This document shows positions 50,996 through 57,632 of a DNA stretch of 57,632 bases, in pieces. This stretch comes from DATMQA01 sp035566895. GTDB taxonomy: Bacteria > Verrucomicrobiota > Verrucomicrobiia > Limisphaerales > UBA8199. Within the stretch, counting starts at the first letter, position 1. Each line of letters starts with the position of its first letter. The notes under the pieces were generated by a model. The model did no database searches. It was not told the origin of the DNA and saw only the letters and a list, made by a program, of their open reading frames with translations. The stretch is taken from contig DATMQA010000064.1 in the NCBI GenBank assembly GCA_035566895.1, positions 1 to 57,632 on the forward strand. Direction: 5' to 3'. The position numbers and the translations under genes are program-made.

Positions 50996-51814
50996 TTACT
51001 GCACTACGTTGTCTGTCTTCCGCGGGCCGGCAGCGGGCCGAGGCAACACCGCCTGCAACACCAGGCCGGCGGCGAGGATGCCGATGCTGACCAACTGCGC
51101 CGGTGTTGCCCAGCCACCCAGATAATACTGGGGGTAGTCCCCCCGGAACATCTCGACGAAAGAACGCAGCAGCGCATAACCGATGAGATATGTGGCGAAC
51201 ACCTGCCCATCGAACTTTTTGTGGCGATAAAGCCACGCCAGCGCCCCATAAAAAACCAGGTTCAGCAGTGAGTCGTAAATCTGCGTCGGATGACGCGGAA
51301 TCCCCGGCGGAGCAAGCCGCGACTCGTTTGGAAACGTGATTGCCCAGGGCAGAGAGCAGGGCCGTCCGTAGCAGCAGCCGTTGAGCAAACAGCCGATGCG
51401 GCCAAATACATAGCCCAGCGCAATGCTTGGCGCCACAATGTCAGCCAGTTTCCACACCGGGAGCTTCTTCAATCGCGCATAAAGGATGCCTGCGAGCGAG
51501 GCGCCGATCAGCCCGCCGTAAAAAACCAGCCCGCCTTTCCACACCGCAAAAATCTCGGTGATGGGCTGCCCGGCAAACTGTTCGCGCCAGTAAGAGATGA
51601 CGTACAACGTGCGCGCGCCCAGGATAGTGCCGATGATAAGCCATGGGCCGAGGTCGAGGATTTTGTCGGGCGGAATGCCCTCGCGGGGAGCGCGCCGGCT
51701 GGCGGTCCACAGCCCAACCAAGAACGCCACTGCCACCATCACCCCATACGAAGTGATAGTGAATCGGCCGAACTGGAAAACAATCGGATGCACGAGGGAG
51801 GCAAGTTGCACCAT
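50996..51814 (-). CDS. lgt: Prolipoprotein diacylglyceryl transferase
   Basis: 272 residues from ATG 51814, the usual size. Attaches diacylglycerol from phosphatidylglycerol to the lipobox cysteine. Seven or so membrane segments; ISYW, GGLVFYGGLIGA, GRIGCLLNGCCYGRPC (139-153, with the conserved Arg139), AITFP, HPTQIYDSLLN and a late FRGDYPQYYLGG. Upstream of miaA. Its presence fits the lipobox-bearing esterase at 8955. Confidence 0.95.
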   Translation of the reverse strand: MVQLASLVHPIVFQFGRFTITSYGVMVAVAFLVGLWTASRRAPREGIPPDKILDLGPWLIIGTILGARTLYVISYWREQFAGQPITEIFAVWKGGLVFYGGLIGASLAGILYARLKKLPVWKLADIVAPSIALGYVFGRIGCLLNGCCYGRPCSLPWAITFPNESRLAPPGIPRHPTQIYDSLLNLVFYGALAWLYRHKKFDGQVFATYLIGYALLRSFVEMFRGDYPQYYLGGWATPAQLVSIGILAAGLVLQAVLPRPAAGPRKTDNVVQ

Positions 51815-51861
51815 CCGCAAGCGATGGTCAAATGCTGGCTGGAACACCCGAATTAACAGCG

Positions 51862-51937
51862 AAGTAACTAAGGGACAAAGACCAATAGGCTGCGCCGGAA
51901 ATCATCAAACTTTGTCCCTTTGTTGCTTTGTTGTTTC
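51862..51937. repeat. AAGTAACTAAGGGACAAAG hairpin repeat
   Basis: AAGTAACTAAGGGACAAAG (51862-51880) faces CTTTGTCCCTTTGTTGCTTT (from 51910), an imperfect hairpin between lgt and the DUF3106 gene. Confidence 0.65.
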
Positions 51938-51950
51938 AATCCCGTTTTGT

Positions 51951-52958
51951 TCAATTCCCCTTTGCAGCTTGATTGGTGAAGGCCAGAACAGGTCCGTGCA
52001 GGGGCTGCATGTTGGGCAGCGGCGGCGTCGGCCTCGGCAATGGGGGTGGCACGCGCGTCCATTTTTGGACCAGGTCCCGCCACTTTTGACGCTCCGTCGG
52101 CGACATCAACTCCCATCGTTCGGCATTTTTCAGGAACTGCTCGCGCTCTTCGGAGCTTAGGCAGGCGAACTTTTCAAACGAACGAACGCAGATGGCGCGC
52201 CGGGGGCCGGCTAGGCCACCAAAGGCATCGAGTGTCCGTTGAATCTGACGCTGTTCCTGCGGGGAAAGCGTCCTCAAAATCCTTTCCTTTTCCTCGTCCT
52301 GAATCCGAAACAGGCTCGTGTAAGTTGCGAGCGCCTTCTGTCGCTGTTCCTCGCTCATCGCCTCCAGGCGTCTTGTGCCGGCTTCGACCTTCGCCTGTTT
52401 CACCTTGGCAAACGGCGGCGCTGGGGCGTCGTTATTAGGCTCCACGATCATGTTCAGGGCCTCTTTATCGGCGAGGAACTCCTTCTGCTCCTCGGCGGAA
52501 AGTCCGTCCCATTGCGCCAAGCGGTCTTTAACCAGCTTAAGGTCGTTGGCCGGGACCCGGCTCAGGTGCTCATCCCGGTTGGTTGGCTGTAGGGTTAACA
52601 GCGGCATCAGCCACCATTGCAATTCGGTGGCCTTCAGGCGCAACTCGCGCTCGTCCGCCTGCATGCTTTCGTATTCGTGGACCTTCGCCAGGATGGCGCT
52701 TCTGCTCGCCGGCGGGCGGTTGCTGAGGAGCCTGATCCTTTCGCCAAAACCCGCCGCCATCAACTCACGGAAAAACTCCACCGGCGATTTCATCGTCGGC
52801 GGCAGCGGTGGCATGGTCCGGACCGCCGGCTGAAGCGCATTGGCCGGAACTGTCGCAGCCGGGTTCGCGGGGGTCTGGGCGAATATCGAAAACGCCAGCA
52901 GTTGGGCGGCTCCCAGAACCGCGGCTATCCAAGGTTGATTTCCGTGCGACACTTTCAT
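51951..52958 (-). CDS. DUF3106 protein
   Basis: 335 residues. Signal peptide (AAVLGAAQLLAFSIFAQ) then a helical domain with repeated SPEQR/ERxxF motifs: LSAEEQKEFLADKEALN, MSEEQRQKALATY, LSPQEQRQIQRTL, LSSEEREQFLKNAERWELMSPTERQKWRDL, the pattern of DUF3106. Exported; function unknown, though genes of this kind often follow an ECF sigma factor and its regulator. Its ATG overlaps the stop of the regulator gene by 4 bp (ATGA). Confidence 0.8.
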   Translation of the reverse strand: MKVSHGNQPWIAAVLGAAQLLAFSIFAQTPANPAATVPANALQPAVRTMPPLPPTMKSPVEFFRELMAAGFGERIRLLSNRPPASRSAILAKVHEYESMQADERELRLKATELQWWLMPLLTLQPTNRDEHLSRVPANDLKLVKDRLAQWDGLSAEEQKEFLADKEALNMIVEPNNDAPAPPFAKVKQAKVEAGTRRLEAMSEEQRQKALATYTSLFRIQDEEKERILRTLSPQEQRQIQRTLDAFGGLAGPRRAICVRSFEKFACLSSEEREQFLKNAERWELMSPTERQKWRDLVQKWTRVPPPLPRPTPPLPNMQPLHGPVLAFTNQAAKGN

Positions 52959-53464
52959 TCTGAAGAGCCGAGCAGAGTGAGCAATTGCTGGTCCGGGGAA
53001 GTCTGGTTCAACGCTCGGATCGTATCAAAATCTTCCAGGACCTGCGGAAAAACTTCGGGGTCCAGCGGCGCGGTCGTAGCCTCCGAGACGGCCACCAGGT
53101 TGTTGGCGATCTCCTGGTGCTGCCGCTGCTGGTAAAGATGGAACCCACCCCCCAGCACCAGCGCCGCCACCGCCGCCTTTGGCAACCATCGCCAGCCCCA
53201 GCGGCGCCAAATCGACGCCCGGCCGCGTTCCTGCCTTTGGGTTTCGCGCTCGACTGTTTGCAGAACCCGCGCCGTAAAATTCGTCGCCACGGGTACATCG
53301 GGCAACCGGTCCAGAGCCTCATTCAGGCTGGCTTCCGCTTCCCAGTCCGCCTGCGCCTCCGGATGCGCCGCCAGCCACGCGCGCAGCCGCGCCTGTTCCT
53401 CCGGGCTAATGTCTTGCCGCCACGTCAGCTCAGGCAACAAAGGGTCAAGCGGGTCGTCTGTCAT
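52955..53464 (-). CDS. Probable anti-sigma factor, membrane-bound
   Basis: 169 residues. N-terminal cytosolic region (ISPEEQARLRAWLAAHPEAQADWEAEASLNEALDRLPDVPV) resembles the anti-sigma region, then a basic stretch, one membrane helix (WLPKAAVAALVLGGGFHLY) and a short exterior tail. The typical zinc-binding H-x3-C-x2-C motif is absent. It lies 47 bp after the ECF sigma gene, in the standard sigma/anti-sigma order. Confidence 0.7.
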   Translation of the reverse strand: MTDDPLDPLLPELTWRQDISPEEQARLRAWLAAHPEAQADWEAEASLNEALDRLPDVPVATNFTARVLQTVERETQRQERGRASIWRRWGWRWLPKAAVAALVLGGGFHLYQQRQHQEIANNLVAVSEATTAPLDPEVFPQVLEDFDTIRALNQTSPDQQLLTLLGSSE

Positions 53465-53511
53465 AAAACATCTCTAGTATTGTTAAAACCGTGGGTGATA
53501 GAAAGTTGCGC

Positions 53512-54120
53512 TCAACTTGACTCCTTCCAGGCCCCCGTCCGCAGGTAGGCCTTGAGCTTCAGTTTGAGCGTTTCCCGGCCCCGGTGAATCAGCGATTTGG
53601 TCGCCGACAAAGAGCAATCAAGCACTTCGGCAATCTCCTCGTAACTGAGTTCGTCCTGGCGGCAGAGCAGGATGGCCGTGCGCTGGTTCTCGGGCAATCC
53701 CGCCAGCGCCTGCTCGATCTTCTCCTCCAGCTCACCGTGCAACAAGCTCTCGGGCGGCGAGAAAGTCTTTTTGTCTTCGAACTGCCGCAGAGGCTGGTCC
53801 TGCTGCTCCGGATGCGGCAGGTCAAGCGACTCGGCCGGGTGGCGGCTGCGCCGGCGAATTTCATTCAGGCAAAGGTTCCGTGCGATGGTAAAAAGCCAGG
53901 TGGTGAATTTCGAGGAGACCTCATACCGGTGGGCCGACTTATAGACCTGGACGAAGACATTTTGAGCGAGATCCTCGGCTTCCGTGGCATCGTGGAGCAT
54001 CCGATAGACCATGTTCATCACCGGTTGCTTGTACTTGTCCACCAACGAAGCAAAAGCCGAGCTATCGCCCTGTTTAACACGCAGCATCAGGGCGGCATCG
54101 GGGTCCAAATCGGCGGACAT
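53512..54120 (-). CDS. ECF-type RNA polymerase sigma factor
   Basis: 202 residues from ATG 54120. Region 2: ALMLRVKQGDSSAFASLVDKY, EAEDLAQNVFVQVYKSAHRYEVSSKFTTWLFTIARNLCLNEIRRR. Region 4: LPENQRTAILLCRQDELSYEEIAEVLDCSLSATKSLIHRGRETL (helix-turn-helix). Controls a small set of genes, likely including the two next to it. The extended N-terminal frame to 54249 is not conserved. Upstream lies an inverted repeat shared with glnD. Confidence 0.92.
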   Translation of the reverse strand: MSADLDPDAALMLRVKQGDSSAFASLVDKYKQPVMNMVYRMLHDATEAEDLAQNVFVQVYKSAHRYEVSSKFTTWLFTIARNLCLNEIRRRSRHPAESLDLPHPEQQDQPLRQFEDKKTFSPPESLLHGELEEKIEQALAGLPENQRTAILLCRQDELSYEEIAEVLDCSLSATKSLIHRGRETLKLKLKAYLRTGAWKESS

Positions 54121-54207
54121 ACAGCGCCATTCTATCACACACCGCCCGGGGAACAAGGTTGCAGGCGGAGGCATGGAATAACGGAGCGATGGAGCGGTGG
54201 AGTCAGA

Positions 54208-54383
54208 CAAACACCAAACACCAAACACCAAACTCCAGGAAAGCTCCAAATCTCAAACCCCAATTCTTTGTGTTCTTTGCGTTCTCTTGTGGCTAATTCA
54301 GTTTGGGTTCTTTCGTAGCTAATTCGGTTTGGAATTTGGAATTTTCCTGGAGTTTGGTTTTTGGTGTTTGGTGTTTGGTGTTT
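54208..54383. repeat. Inverted repeat of AAACACCAAACACC between sigma and glnD genes
   Basis: CAAACACCAAACACCAAACA, running on into CTCCAGGAAA, at about 54208-54242 and its inverse (TTTCCTGGAG then TTTGG/TGTTTGG units) at about 54344-54383. The arms face each other over about 100 bp between the divergent sigma and glnD genes. TTCTTTGTGTTCTTTGCGTT in the middle is another repeat type. Confidence 0.85.
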
Positions 54384-54440
54384 CCCCTTCCCTCACATAC
54401 TTGCATTCCCGCTCCGTTCCACCCACAGTATCGCCGCGAA

Positions 54441-57215
54441 ATGCAGGAACTCGTCAGGAAAATCGAGGCGGACGCGGCGGCACGCCTGCCGTTGCCCCCG
54501 GGCCGGCAGGCCACCCAGGAACTGGCCCGTTACAAGGCCTTCCTCAAGGTGGAAACCCATCGGCTTAAGATGCTCCACCGCGCCGGCGGCGGCGGGCTGG
54601 AAGTCTGCCGCGCCCGCGCCACTATCCTTGACGTGCTGCTGCGCTATCTCTGGGACTCCGCCAAAGCCGGTCTGACCGACCAGGCGCAGAAGGAGTTTCC
54701 GGCGCTGGCGATGGTCGCCATCGGCGGCTATGGACGTGCGGAACTCAATCCCCACAGCGACGTCGATTTCATGTTTCTGCACAACCGCCAGATCGCCGCC
54801 AGCCGGCCGCTCCCCTATCTCTCCAAAATCATCGACGGCATCCTCTACCCGCTTTGGGACATCGGCCTCAAGATCGGCCACTCCGTCCGCACCATCGACG
54901 AGTGCGTCGGGGTCGCCAATGGCGATATGCAGGCCAAAACCTCCCTCATTGAATCCCGCCTCGTCGCCGGCGATGAAGCCCTGTTCAACAAATTCCAGAA
55001 AACCCTCGTCAGCAAATGTGTCCGCGGCCACGAAGACGAGTACATCGCCATGCGCATCGAGGACCAGAATTCCCGCCGCACCAAATACGGCAACTCCGCC
55101 TCGATGCAGGAGCCCCATCTCAAAAACGGCTGCGGCGGCCTCCGCGATCACCAAAACCTGCTCTGGATGGCTTTTTTCAAGTACCACACCCGCTCCCTCA
55201 CCGATCTCAAAGCCCACGAGCTCATCACCGAGAGCGAGCGCAAGCAGGTCGAAGCCGCTTACGATTTCCTCCTACGCGTCCGCACCGAGATGCATTACCA
55301 CGTCAACCGCCCGGTCGATGTCTTGAGCAAAAACCTCCAGCCCACTGTCGCCCATAATCTCGGCTACCGCGAGCGTTCCCCCAGCCGCCGCATCGAGGAA
55401 TTCATGCGCGATGTTTACACCCATTCCCGCAACATCTTCCTCATCACCCGCACCCTCGAGCAGCGCATGGCCCTCTTGCCCAAAAAACCCTCCGCCCTCT
55501 CCCTCCGCGCCTGGCTGCCCGAAGGACGCAAGCGCGCCCCGGAAATCATCGATGGCTTCAAAATCCTCGACGGTGAAATCCACGCCGCCGCGCCGCGTGT
55601 TTTCCGCGAGCAACCCCACCGCCTCATGCGCGTTTTCCTCTACGCCCAGCAACGCCGCCTGGGCCTCAACCCCGATTTGGCCCAGCTCATCCGCAACCAG
55701 CTGGGGCTGGTGGACCGCGCCTTCATGGCTGACCAGCACGTCCGAGAAACCTTTTTGACCCTCCTCAACGAGCGCGGGAATGTCGCCCCGGTCCTGCGCG
55801 CGATGCACGAAGTCGATTTCCTCGGTAAATACCTCCCCGAATTCGGCAAGCTCACCTGTCTGGTCCAGCACGAGTTCTATCATCAATACACCGCTGACGA
55901 ACACACCTTGATGTGCGTTGAGCAGCTCGACCGCGTCTGGGAGGCCAAACAACTCCCCTACAGCGGTTACACCCAGCTTTTCCAGGGCCTCGACCGCCCT
56001 TTCCTCCTCTATCTCGCCCTGCTGCTCCACGATGTCGGCAAACCCGACGGCCACGGCAACCACGCCGAGGTCAGCGCCGAACTGGCCGCCCGCGTTTCCA
56101 AACGCCTCGCCCTTGATGGCAACGCCGCCCACACCTTGCGCGTCGTTATCGAAAACCACCTCCTCATGGCCAGCACCTCCCAGCGGCGCGACCTCGACGA
56201 CCCCGCCGTCATTCGCAGCTTCGCCAAGCAGGTGCAGAACCCGGAAAACCTCGCCCTGCTCACCATTCATACCTTTGTTGATTCCCAGGCCACCAGCGAC
56301 AAACTCTGGAACGGGTTCAAAGATTCCCTCCTCTGGTCCCTCCACCTCAAAACCATGCAGGTCATGAGCGGCGGCACCGAATTTGTCCGCGCCGAGGAAA
56401 AACAACGCGAGCTGCTCATGGAGGAGGTCCAGCGGCTCATGCCTAAAGACGTCAGTCTCGAGGAATTGCACGCCCACTTCGGCACCCTGCCGCCGCGCTA
56501 TTTCCAGATTCACTCCGCCCGCGAAGTCCTGGACGACCTCACCTTGGCCCACCATTTCATGCGCCGCCAGATCTCCGAGGAGGAAACCGCCCTGGCCCCC
56601 GTCATCGATTGGCAAGACCAGCCCGACCGCGCCTGCAATGCCGTCAAAATCTGCACCTGGGACCGTGCCGGCCTGTTCCGCAAAATCGCCGGCTCCCTCA
56701 GCGCCGCCGGCCTCAACATCCTCAGCGCCCAAATCTTTACCCGCACTGACGGCATTGTCCTCGACACCTTCTTCGTCAATGACGCCCGGACCGGCAGCCT
56801 GGCCGGCCCCGAACAGCGCCACCAGTTCCAGCAAGTCATCAACCGCGCCCTCACCGGCGAGGAGGTCGATTTCCACTCCCTCATTGCCCGCCAGAAAATC
56901 ACCCGCCCGGCTTACCAGGCTTACCTCGGCGAACGCATCCCCACCCGCGTCCGCTTCGACAACGATTCCTCCGAGACCCGCACCCTCATCGAAATCGAAA
57001 CCGAAGACCGCATCGGCCTCCTCTACACCATCTCCCAGACCCTGACCGAACTCGACCTCGACATCTCGGCCGCCAGAATCTGCACCGAACGCGGCGCCGC
57101 CATCGACAGCTTCTACGTCCGCGAACTCGACGGCGGCAAAATCCTCATCACCGAACGTCACCAGGCCATCGAACGCAAACTCCGCCTCGCCCTCGTCGAA
57201 TTGGACAAACGCTGA
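54441..57215 (+). CDS. glnD: Bifunctional uridylyltransferase/uridylyl-removing enzyme
   Basis: 924 residues from ATG 54441 (family about 850-950; the frame extends to 54303 through repeats). Senses glutamine and modifies PII proteins. Order: nucleotidyltransferase GGYGRAELNPHSDVDFMFL (about 95-113), the GlnD linker (NGCGGLRDHQN), HD domain LLLHDVGKPDGHGNH (about 527-541), ACT1 from about 735 (DRAGLFRKIAGSLSAAGLNILSAQI) and ACT2 from about 850 (DRIGLLYTISQTL). All catalytic parts are present. Divergent from the sigma factor operon. Confidence 0.95.
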   Translation: MQELVRKIEADAAARLPLPPGRQATQELARYKAFLKVETHRLKMLHRAGGGGLEVCRARATILDVLLRYLWDSAKAGLTDQAQKEFPALAMVAIGGYGRAELNPHSDVDFMFLHNRQIAASRPLPYLSKIIDGILYPLWDIGLKIGHSVRTIDECVGVANGDMQAKTSLIESRLVAGDEALFNKFQKTLVSKCVRGHEDEYIAMRIEDQNSRRTKYGNSASMQEPHLKNGCGGLRDHQNLLWMAFFKYHTRSLTDLKAHELITESERKQVEAAYDFLLRVRTEMHYHVNRPVDVLSKNLQPTVAHNLGYRERSPSRRIEEFMRDVYTHSRNIFLITRTLEQRMALLPKKPSALSLRAWLPEGRKRAPEIIDGFKILDGEIHAAAPRVFREQPHRLMRVFLYAQQRRLGLNPDLAQLIRNQLGLVDRAFMADQHVRETFLTLLNERGNVAPVLRAMHEVDFLGKYLPEFGKLTCLVQHEFYHQYTADEHTLMCVEQLDRVWEAKQLPYSGYTQLFQGLDRPFLLYLALLLHDVGKPDGHGNHAEVSAELAARVSKRLALDGNAAHTLRVVIENHLLMASTSQRRDLDDPAVIRSFAKQVQNPENLALLTIHTFVDSQATSDKLWNGFKDSLLWSLHLKTMQVMSGGTEFVRAEEKQRELLMEEVQRLMPKDVSLEELHAHFGTLPPRYFQIHSAREVLDDLTLAHHFMRRQISEEETALAPVIDWQDQPDRACNAVKICTWDRAGLFRKIAGSLSAAGLNILSAQIFTRTDGIVLDTFFVNDARTGSLAGPEQRHQFQQVINRALTGEEVDFHSLIARQKITRPAYQAYLGERIPTRVRFDNDSSETRTLIEIETEDRIGLLYTISQTLTELDLDISAARICTERGAAIDSFYVRELDGGKILITERHQAIERKLRLALVELDKR

Positions 57216-57632
57216 TCAAGCTCTTCCTCCTCGTCCTCATTTTTCAGTTCGGGGATAGGCCCTCGGCGACGAGGCGGTGGAGGGAGAATATTTTTAGTGT
57301 TCGCCTGGGTTTCGGGCAGGTTCGGGCAGTGACGAATGCCGGGAGAGCGGCCCGGAATGAAGGTTGAGCTGCGGTGGTGGGGTGGAAATGGAGTGTCCAA
57401 AATCTGGAGAGTGGGGGGGTGCGATGGTACAGCGGTGTCTTTTTAATTTTGCACTCGGAATTACTCGGAATTACTCGGAATTACTCGGGATAGGTCAGAG
57501 AGCGGCGAAACGGGGACCCGGTCCGGGCGGGGGTAGGGGTGCACTGCCGTTGAAATAAGGAGAGCATGTTCAGAACACGAGTTTTCGCACACGGCGTTGG
57601 AAGTGATAGGAGCGCGAGGGCGAGGGCTCGCG
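57216..57632. other. Right-edge region with no firm gene
   Basis: CTCGGAATTA occurs about three times in tandem at 57454-57490. At 57566 an ATG preceded by AAGGAG opens a frame to the edge (starting MFRTRVFAHGV) that may be the start of a gene, but it is too short to judge. Nothing else is recognised. Confidence 0.3.
57454..57490. repeat. Tandem 10-bp repeat CTCGGAATTA
   Basis: Three direct copies of the 10-bp unit CTCGGAATTA plus a fourth partial unit. It lies in the intergenic region after glnD. Confidence 0.8.

Noticed and set aside
55272..57161. Long minus-strand open frame of 629 codons opposite glnD
   Set aside because: Rich in Gly, Ala, Glu and Val with no recognisable motif; it is the antisense shadow of a GC-rich gene with strong third-position bias.
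57566..57632. Possible new gene start at the right edge
   Set aside because: Only 22 codons are visible, Arg/Ala-rich, and no domain can be recognised; the AAGGAG upstream is suggestive but not enough.

Overview
The window looks like chromosomal DNA of a GC-rich member of the Verrucomicrobiota, probably a Pedosphaera/Limisphaerales-type soil or freshwater lineage. This is inferred from the gene mix (sedolisin peptidase, large secreted glycoside hydrolases, PQQ-propeller protein, pseudopilin operon, DUF362 Tat protein, DUF3106, a double-SIS MurQ-like protein) and from very abundant short dispersed repeats between genes. Housekeeping genes confirm a bacterial chromosome: frr, miaA, lgt, glnD, thpR, a PPi-type phosphofructokinase and an ECF sigma factor. 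I saw no CRISPR array, rRNA, convincing tRNA or transposase.

Layout: 1-2012 is the 5' part of a minus-strand DUF3631-type helicase-like gene carrying repeats in frame, running off the left edge. 2.2-4.1 kb holds an acetamidase/formamidase gene followed by scars of a second copy and of a GH31 glucosidase. 4.1-8.5 kb is a PQQ-propeller gene and a pseudopilin operon. 9-18 kb holds secreted hydrolases: two esterases, an M61 peptidase, a CBM9-like protein, an S53 peptidase and a membrane protein. 18.2-20.4 kb is a GH39-like hydrolase. 20.7-27.2 kb is a compact five-gene operon: PEP-mutase/isocitrate-lyase family enzyme, aminotransferase, ATP-grasp ligase, MFS transporter, exported gamma-glutamyltransferase. 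It resembles a small natural-product pathway and is the best candidate here for an undescribed system. 27.3-42.3 kb mixes a clan-A glycosidase with metabolism, translation and peptidase genes. 42.6-50 kb is an envelope/polysaccharide neighbourhood: Sel1 protein, permuted NlpC/P60-like protein, nucleotide-sugar dehydrogenase, GT2, thymidylate-kinase-like fusion, APH-like kinase, polysaccharide deacetylase. 50-57 kb holds miaA, lgt, a sigma/anti-sigma/DUF3106 operon and glnD.

Two themes run through the window. First, at least ten families of short repeats, many palindromic, fill the gaps. Some extend into genes, supplying stop codons or C-terminal residues (miaA, phosphofructokinase, APH-like kinase, polysaccharide deacetylase), a piece of a signal-peptide region (PQQ protein), or whole proline-rich linkers (DUF3631 protein). 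Second, three large secreted enzymes share a C-terminal module of about 65 residues ending in FYR(L/I)-x-x-P, possibly a lineage-specific surface-targeting domain.
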